In this document: one piece after another, positions 60,987-64,000 of the stretch
How positions within the stretch are numbered: the stretch's first letter is position 1
Layout of the letters: each line of letters begins with the position of its first letter
Assembly (NCBI RefSeq): GCF_000496575.1
Contig: NZ_AYKT01000005.1
Coordinates: 62,001-126,000, forward strand
Direction: 5' to 3'
DNA from: Geobacillus thermodenitrificans subsp. thermodenitrificans DSM 465
GTDB lineage: Bacteria; Bacillota; Bacilli; Bacillales; Anoxybacillaceae
DNA length: 64,000 nt
Position numbers and translations under genes: made by a program
Notes under the pieces: generated by a model
What the model saw: only the letters and a program-made list of their open reading frames with translations
What the model was told of the DNA's origin: nothing
The model's database searches: none

Positions 60987-61037
60987 CCCTTCCTTTGCAA
61001 GGCAACAAGCCGTGAAACCAACGTTTGCATCCTCTGC

Positions 61038-61961
61038 TTAATCCGCGAATAAATCGGACGACAAATACCGTTCGCCCGAATCAGGCGCCATGCAAAGAAC
61101 GCGCGCTCCTTTTGGAAACTGCTTGGCCACTTTGACGGCGTAATAGGCGCTCGCAGCGGCCGAGGCACCGACCAAAATCCCTTCCTTCGCCGCCAGTTCA
61201 CGTGCCATCTGTTGGGCATCTTCATCTTTGATCAAAAAAATGTCATCATAAATCGAACGGTTTAAGATGCTCGGGATAAACCCTGGGCCCGTGCCGGGAA
61301 TTTTATGCGGTCCTGGTTTACCGCCCGACAACACGGGCGAGCCGTATGGCTCGACAACGTAAATGCGCAAATTCGGAATGCGTTTTTTCAGCTCTTCTCC
61401 TGTCCCGGTCACCGTCCCACCGGTGCCGGCCGTCAACACGAACGCATCGAGCCGGCCGGAAAACGCTTCATAAATTTCGACTGCCGTCGTATGCCGGTGC
61501 GCATCCGGGTTGGCCGGATTTTCAAATTGCATCGGAATAAAGCTGCCAGGGATTTCGCTGGCGAGCCGATTCGCCTCATCGATCGCCCCTTGCATCCGTT
61601 TCTCCGCCGGTGTCAAATGCACTTCTGCTCCGTAGGCCTTTAAAATTTTCACCCGCTCGGTCGTCGCGTTATCTGGCATCGTAATGATGCAACGATAACC
61701 TCGAGCGGCGCATACCATCGCTAAACCGATGCCGGTGTTGCCGGACGTTGGTTCGATGATCGTGCTTTTTCCCGGTGTAATTTTCCCTTCCGCTTCAGCC
61801 CGACGAATCATTTCCCAAGCGGGCCGGTCTTTGACACTGCCGCCCGGATTGAACGATTCAAGCTTCATATATACATCCGCCCCGTCTGGGTCTGGAAGAC
61901 GCCGCAACTTCACGATCGGCGTGCCGCCAATTAAGTCTAAAATGGAGTCATACAGTTTCAT
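61038..61961 (-). CDS. cysK: Cysteine synthase (O-acetylserine sulfhydrylase)
   Basis: The 307-residue PLP enzyme has the Schiff-base Lys in GGSVKDRPAW (Lys 44), the substrate loop TSGNTGIGLA (72-81), the PLP phosphate loop GTGGTVTGTG and LVGASAAASAYYA. It forms cysteine from O-acetylserine and sulfide. The usual SVKDRIAL is SVKDRPAW here, a minor difference. ATG at 61959-61961 with GGGGAA upstream. Monocistronic. Confidence 0.92.
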   Translation of the reverse strand: MKLYDSILDLIGGTPIVKLRRLPDPDGADVYMKLESFNPGGSVKDRPAWEMIRRAEAEGKITPGKSTIIEPTSGNTGIGLAMVCAARGYRCIITMPDNATTERVKILKAYGAEVHLTPAEKRMQGAIDEANRLASEIPGSFIPMQFENPANPDAHRHTTAVEIYEAFSGRLDAFVLTAGTGGTVTGTGEELKKRIPNLRIYVVEPYGSPVLSGGKPGPHKIPGTGPGFIPSILNRSIYDDIFLIKDEDAQQMARELAAKEGILVGASAAASAYYAVKVAKQFPKGARVLCMAPDSGERYLSSDLFAD

Positions 61962-62184
61962 GACGTTCCCCAACCTTTTTGGAAGATATTTCTGTCTGCT
62001 TCATTATACATGATTTTTCTTTTTTTGTTCAAACAGTCTGTCTTTCCTATGTGGACAGGCATTTCTTGGTCTTTTTCGTGAAAGAAAACTAGTTTTATCG
62101 GATTATATTATGATTTTCCCTCTGTTCTAGTTCGATATTCCCTCTTATAATGATAATAAAAGATGGAAAGAGAGGTGGATTTTT

Positions 62185-63287
62185 TTGGTATCTGCCGCAC
62201 AACAGCTCGTCACCCATTTAGAAGCCCATCTGCCTTGCTTTCTTGCCCATTGGCGGCAACAGATGAAAATTGCCGCTGATGATAAATACATTGACCGTGT
62301 TGAGCAAAATAGCTTGGCAATGTTTACGCTAGTCAAAGAAGCGTTGTCGCAGTCGCTGTCCGGTGAGACCGTTGAACGACTAGCCAACAAAGTCGCCAAG
62401 GAACGGGCGGAAATGAACGCCGGGATCGGAACCCTTGTCTACAACGTTAACTTGGGGCGGCGGTTGATCATTAAGCACGCGTTAACCGCGCCATTGCCGA
62501 TCACCGAGCTAGCTCCGCTCATCGACCATATGAACGAGCTGTTTGACCAATTTTTATTTCATGCCGTCAAGGAATATAACGAACTGAAAGAAGCAGAGCT
62601 GCGCGAGAAAAATATGTTGATCGCCAGGTCGCACCAAGATCGGCTGACCTTGCTCGGGCAAATGTCGTCTAGTTTTGTGCACGAATTTCGTAATCCACTG
62701 ACAGCCATTATCGGTTTTATCCAATTGTTAAAATTTGAGCATCCTCATTTGCCATATTTAGACATTATCGATCATGAACTGCAGCAGCTGAAATTTCGCA
62801 TTTCACAATTTTTGCATGCCTCGCGCAAAGAAATTGTTGAGAGCGAAAAAGAAACATTTTCGCTGCGCCAATTGTTAGAGGAAATCATGGATTTTTTATA
62901 CGCGACGATCGTCGACAGCGATGTCGACATTTCGTTGGCGATCGATGAATCAATACATATTTTTGCCTATAAAGACCAACTTCGCCAAGTATTAGTAAAC
63001 ATTTTGCTTAACTCGATCGAAGCGGTAAAAGAAAAGGAAAAGCCGCGCCGCATCAAGATTGCTGCCCGCTCCCAAGAAGGAAGGGTCATCATTGAAATCG
63101 CCAACAACGGTCCGGCGATTCCTGCTGATATTGTCGAAACCATTTTTGAGCCGTTTTTTACGACAAAAAATTAGGGACGGGCATCGGCCTTTACATTTGT
63201 AAAAAAGTGATCGAAGACCACGGCGGGGAAATCAGCTGTTCGTCTGATGCCAACATGACGACCTTCTCCATCCGGTTGCCTGTATAA
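62185..63287 (+). pseudogene. Sensor histidine kinase interrupted by an A6 frameshift
   Basis: The first frame (TTG start, AGAGGTGG upstream) gives a sensor region, the phosphoacceptor H-box SSFVHEFRNPLTAI (His 165), an N-box NILLNSIEAVKE and the F-box FEPFFTT. It then stops at TAG (63172) just after ACGACAAAAAAT. In the -1 frame the sequence continues LGTGIGLYICKKVIEDHGG, then EISCSSDANMTTFSIRLPV, and stops at 63287. The A6 run at 63165-63170 is one base short of the in-frame A7. The kinase is probably a sporulation-type sensor. Without the second part it lacks the G2 box and ATP lid. Confidence 0.8.
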
Positions 63288-63331
63288 TGAGCGGCGGAAA
63301 CGGGCATGCTGGATGAAAAAAGGTGATGCTG

Positions 63332-63688
63332 ATGAAACTGTCATGGAAAAATTGGATAAAGCAAACAACTTCTGCCCTCCATGAATGGATGCAGCGGGAA
63401 AGTCATTCGTTCGCCGAGCTCGCTGAACTCATCCGCCATCATCCGGATACCGTCCAGTCTGAACGTACATGGCTTGGCTTGACATATCGTTTTTACTCAC
63501 TGACGCTGAATGATATGGCGCTCAAAATGGAAACAAAGGTCACCCGCACTGGAAGTGAGCACATTTTATTGCTGTCGCTCCATACCCCGAGGGGGAAGGG
63601 GGCTGTATACCGTTGTTACGACGAAACGTGCAACTTGGATGACACCATCGTCACCCCGCCGCTCTCGGAACAAACCGCACCGATTTGA
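63332..63688 (+). CDS. Conserved hypothetical protein (118 aa)
   Basis: The 118-residue soluble protein starts MKLSWKNWIKQTTSALHEWM, has the helix FAELAELIRHHPDTVQS and a beta-rich second half (WLGLTYRFYSLT, HILLLSLHTPRGKGAVYRCYDETCNLDD). The ATG at 63332 follows AAGGTGAT; GTG and ATG just upstream are possible. Family not recognised. It follows the sensor kinase closely on the same strand and could be cotranscribed. Confidence 0.6.
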   Translation: MKLSWKNWIKQTTSALHEWMQRESHSFAELAELIRHHPDTVQSERTWLGLTYRFYSLTLNDMALKMETKVTRTGSEHILLLSLHTPRGKGAVYRCYDETCNLDDTIVTPPLSEQTAPI

Positions 63689-63763
63689 TCGTGGTGCGGT
63701 TTTGTTTATTATCTCCGCCAAAAAGAACCTTGCTCTCAAGCAAGGAAAAAGCTAGGAAAGAGA

Positions 63764-63904
63764 TCAACCTTTCATGCCTTGCAACCACTCTTCATAACAT
63801 TCCGGACAGAGCGTTTCCTCGTGTTCCTTGCCGTTTGTATAGAACGAAACGTAATGCACGTTGTCGTCGCACTCGCACTGACAATAAAAGCATGTTTCGT
63901 TCAT
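63764..63904 (-). CDS. Small zinc-ribbon-like protein (46 aa)
   Basis: The 46-residue product begins MNETCFYCQCECDDNVHYVS and ends TLCPECYEEWLQGMKG, with CxxC pairs (CFYC and CPEC) plus two more Cys, a treble-clef or zinc-ribbon-like layout. GGGAGGG precedes the ATG at 63902-63904. No family named. It converges on the gene at 63332. Confidence 0.65.
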   Translation of the reverse strand: MNETCFYCQCECDDNVHYVSFYTNGKEHEETLCPECYEEWLQGMKG

Positions 63905-64000
63905 TGTTTTCCCTCCCTTGCCTATTAGTGTGAGCCGCCAAGCAGCGGCCATTGCAAGGGAACTGTTCCCAATGCGGTCAACGTGAGCGACACCAATCAA

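Noticed and set aside
1..64000. CRISPR arrays, prophage, tRNA or rRNA genes
   Set aside because: No regularly spaced direct repeats, phage structural genes or RNA cloverleaf regions were found on reading.

Overview
The window looks like a chromosomal segment of a thermophilic Bacillus relative, most likely Geobacillus or Parageobacillus. The coding regions are moderately GC-rich. Gene content and order follow Bacillus subtilis blocks (yodJ-deoD; yozD-yodN-yozE; yneR-yneQ-yneP-tlp-sspN-yneN; ypbS-dynA-bpsB-bpsA; pbuX-xpt-ypwA; ypvA-ypsC-rnpB-gpsB-cotD-yprB-yprA). There are many tiny spore-type genes, a cba3 oxidase, and a decayed insertion sequence that resembles the Geobacillus element IS5377. 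No rRNA or tRNA gene was seen.

Layout. Positions 1-5.5 kb hold a YjcZ-type micropeptide, a broken corA, a cation efflux carrier, a methyltransferase, a VanY lipoprotein and deoD. Positions 5.5-9.2 kb hold small spore or housekeeping genes with yppC, yozD, yodN and yozE. Positions 9.5-14 kb hold a lone bioB with a BirA-type operator over its promoter, an FAD oxidoreductase, a DUF502 membrane protein and an intact corA. Positions 14.3-17.8 kb are the yne/SASP block, with two nearly identical sigma-G type promoters. Positions 17.8-24.9 kb carry a rhodanese, the two-headed dynamin DynA with two small partners, and the BpsA/BpsB type III polyketide pair.

Positions 25.2-29.5 kb are a markedly AT-rich island lying between bpsA and pbuX, which are neighbours in B. 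subtilis. It contains a PadR regulator, a dead IS5377-like element and an FtsX-type ABC exporter. Next come xpt-pbuX under a guanine-class riboswitch, then a three-gene cba3 cytochrome oxidase operon with an Fnr/CRP-like site near -41.5, then ypwA, ypvA, ypsC, RNase P RNA, gpsB, cotD, yprB and yprA.

Positions 45-56.5 kb form a glycolate/glyoxylate locus: an IclR regulator, an FAA hydrolase, malic enzyme, malate synthase G, glycolate oxidase GlcD/GlcF/GlcE, a tartronate-semialdehyde-reductase-like enzyme and a hydroxypyruvate-isomerase-like enzyme. The inferred flow is glycolate to glyoxylate (GlcDEF), to malate (GlcB), to pyruvate (malic enzyme). Two KdgR-like palindromes of the form GAAAC-N3-GTTTC sit in front of glcB and glcE and probably bind the IclR protein.

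Positions 56.5-64 kb hold a TetR repressor divergent from an ABC exporter with a palindrome over the promoter, a Bax-inhibitor-1 family protein, an AbrB-family membrane protein, cysteine synthase, and a sensor kinase interrupted at an A6 run just before its ATP-binding G2 box. The strongest leads beyond standard annotation are the shared IclR box, the Fnr-like site, the PadR island, the paired sigma-G promoters and the kinase frameshift. All calls come from reading the sequence; no database search was run.
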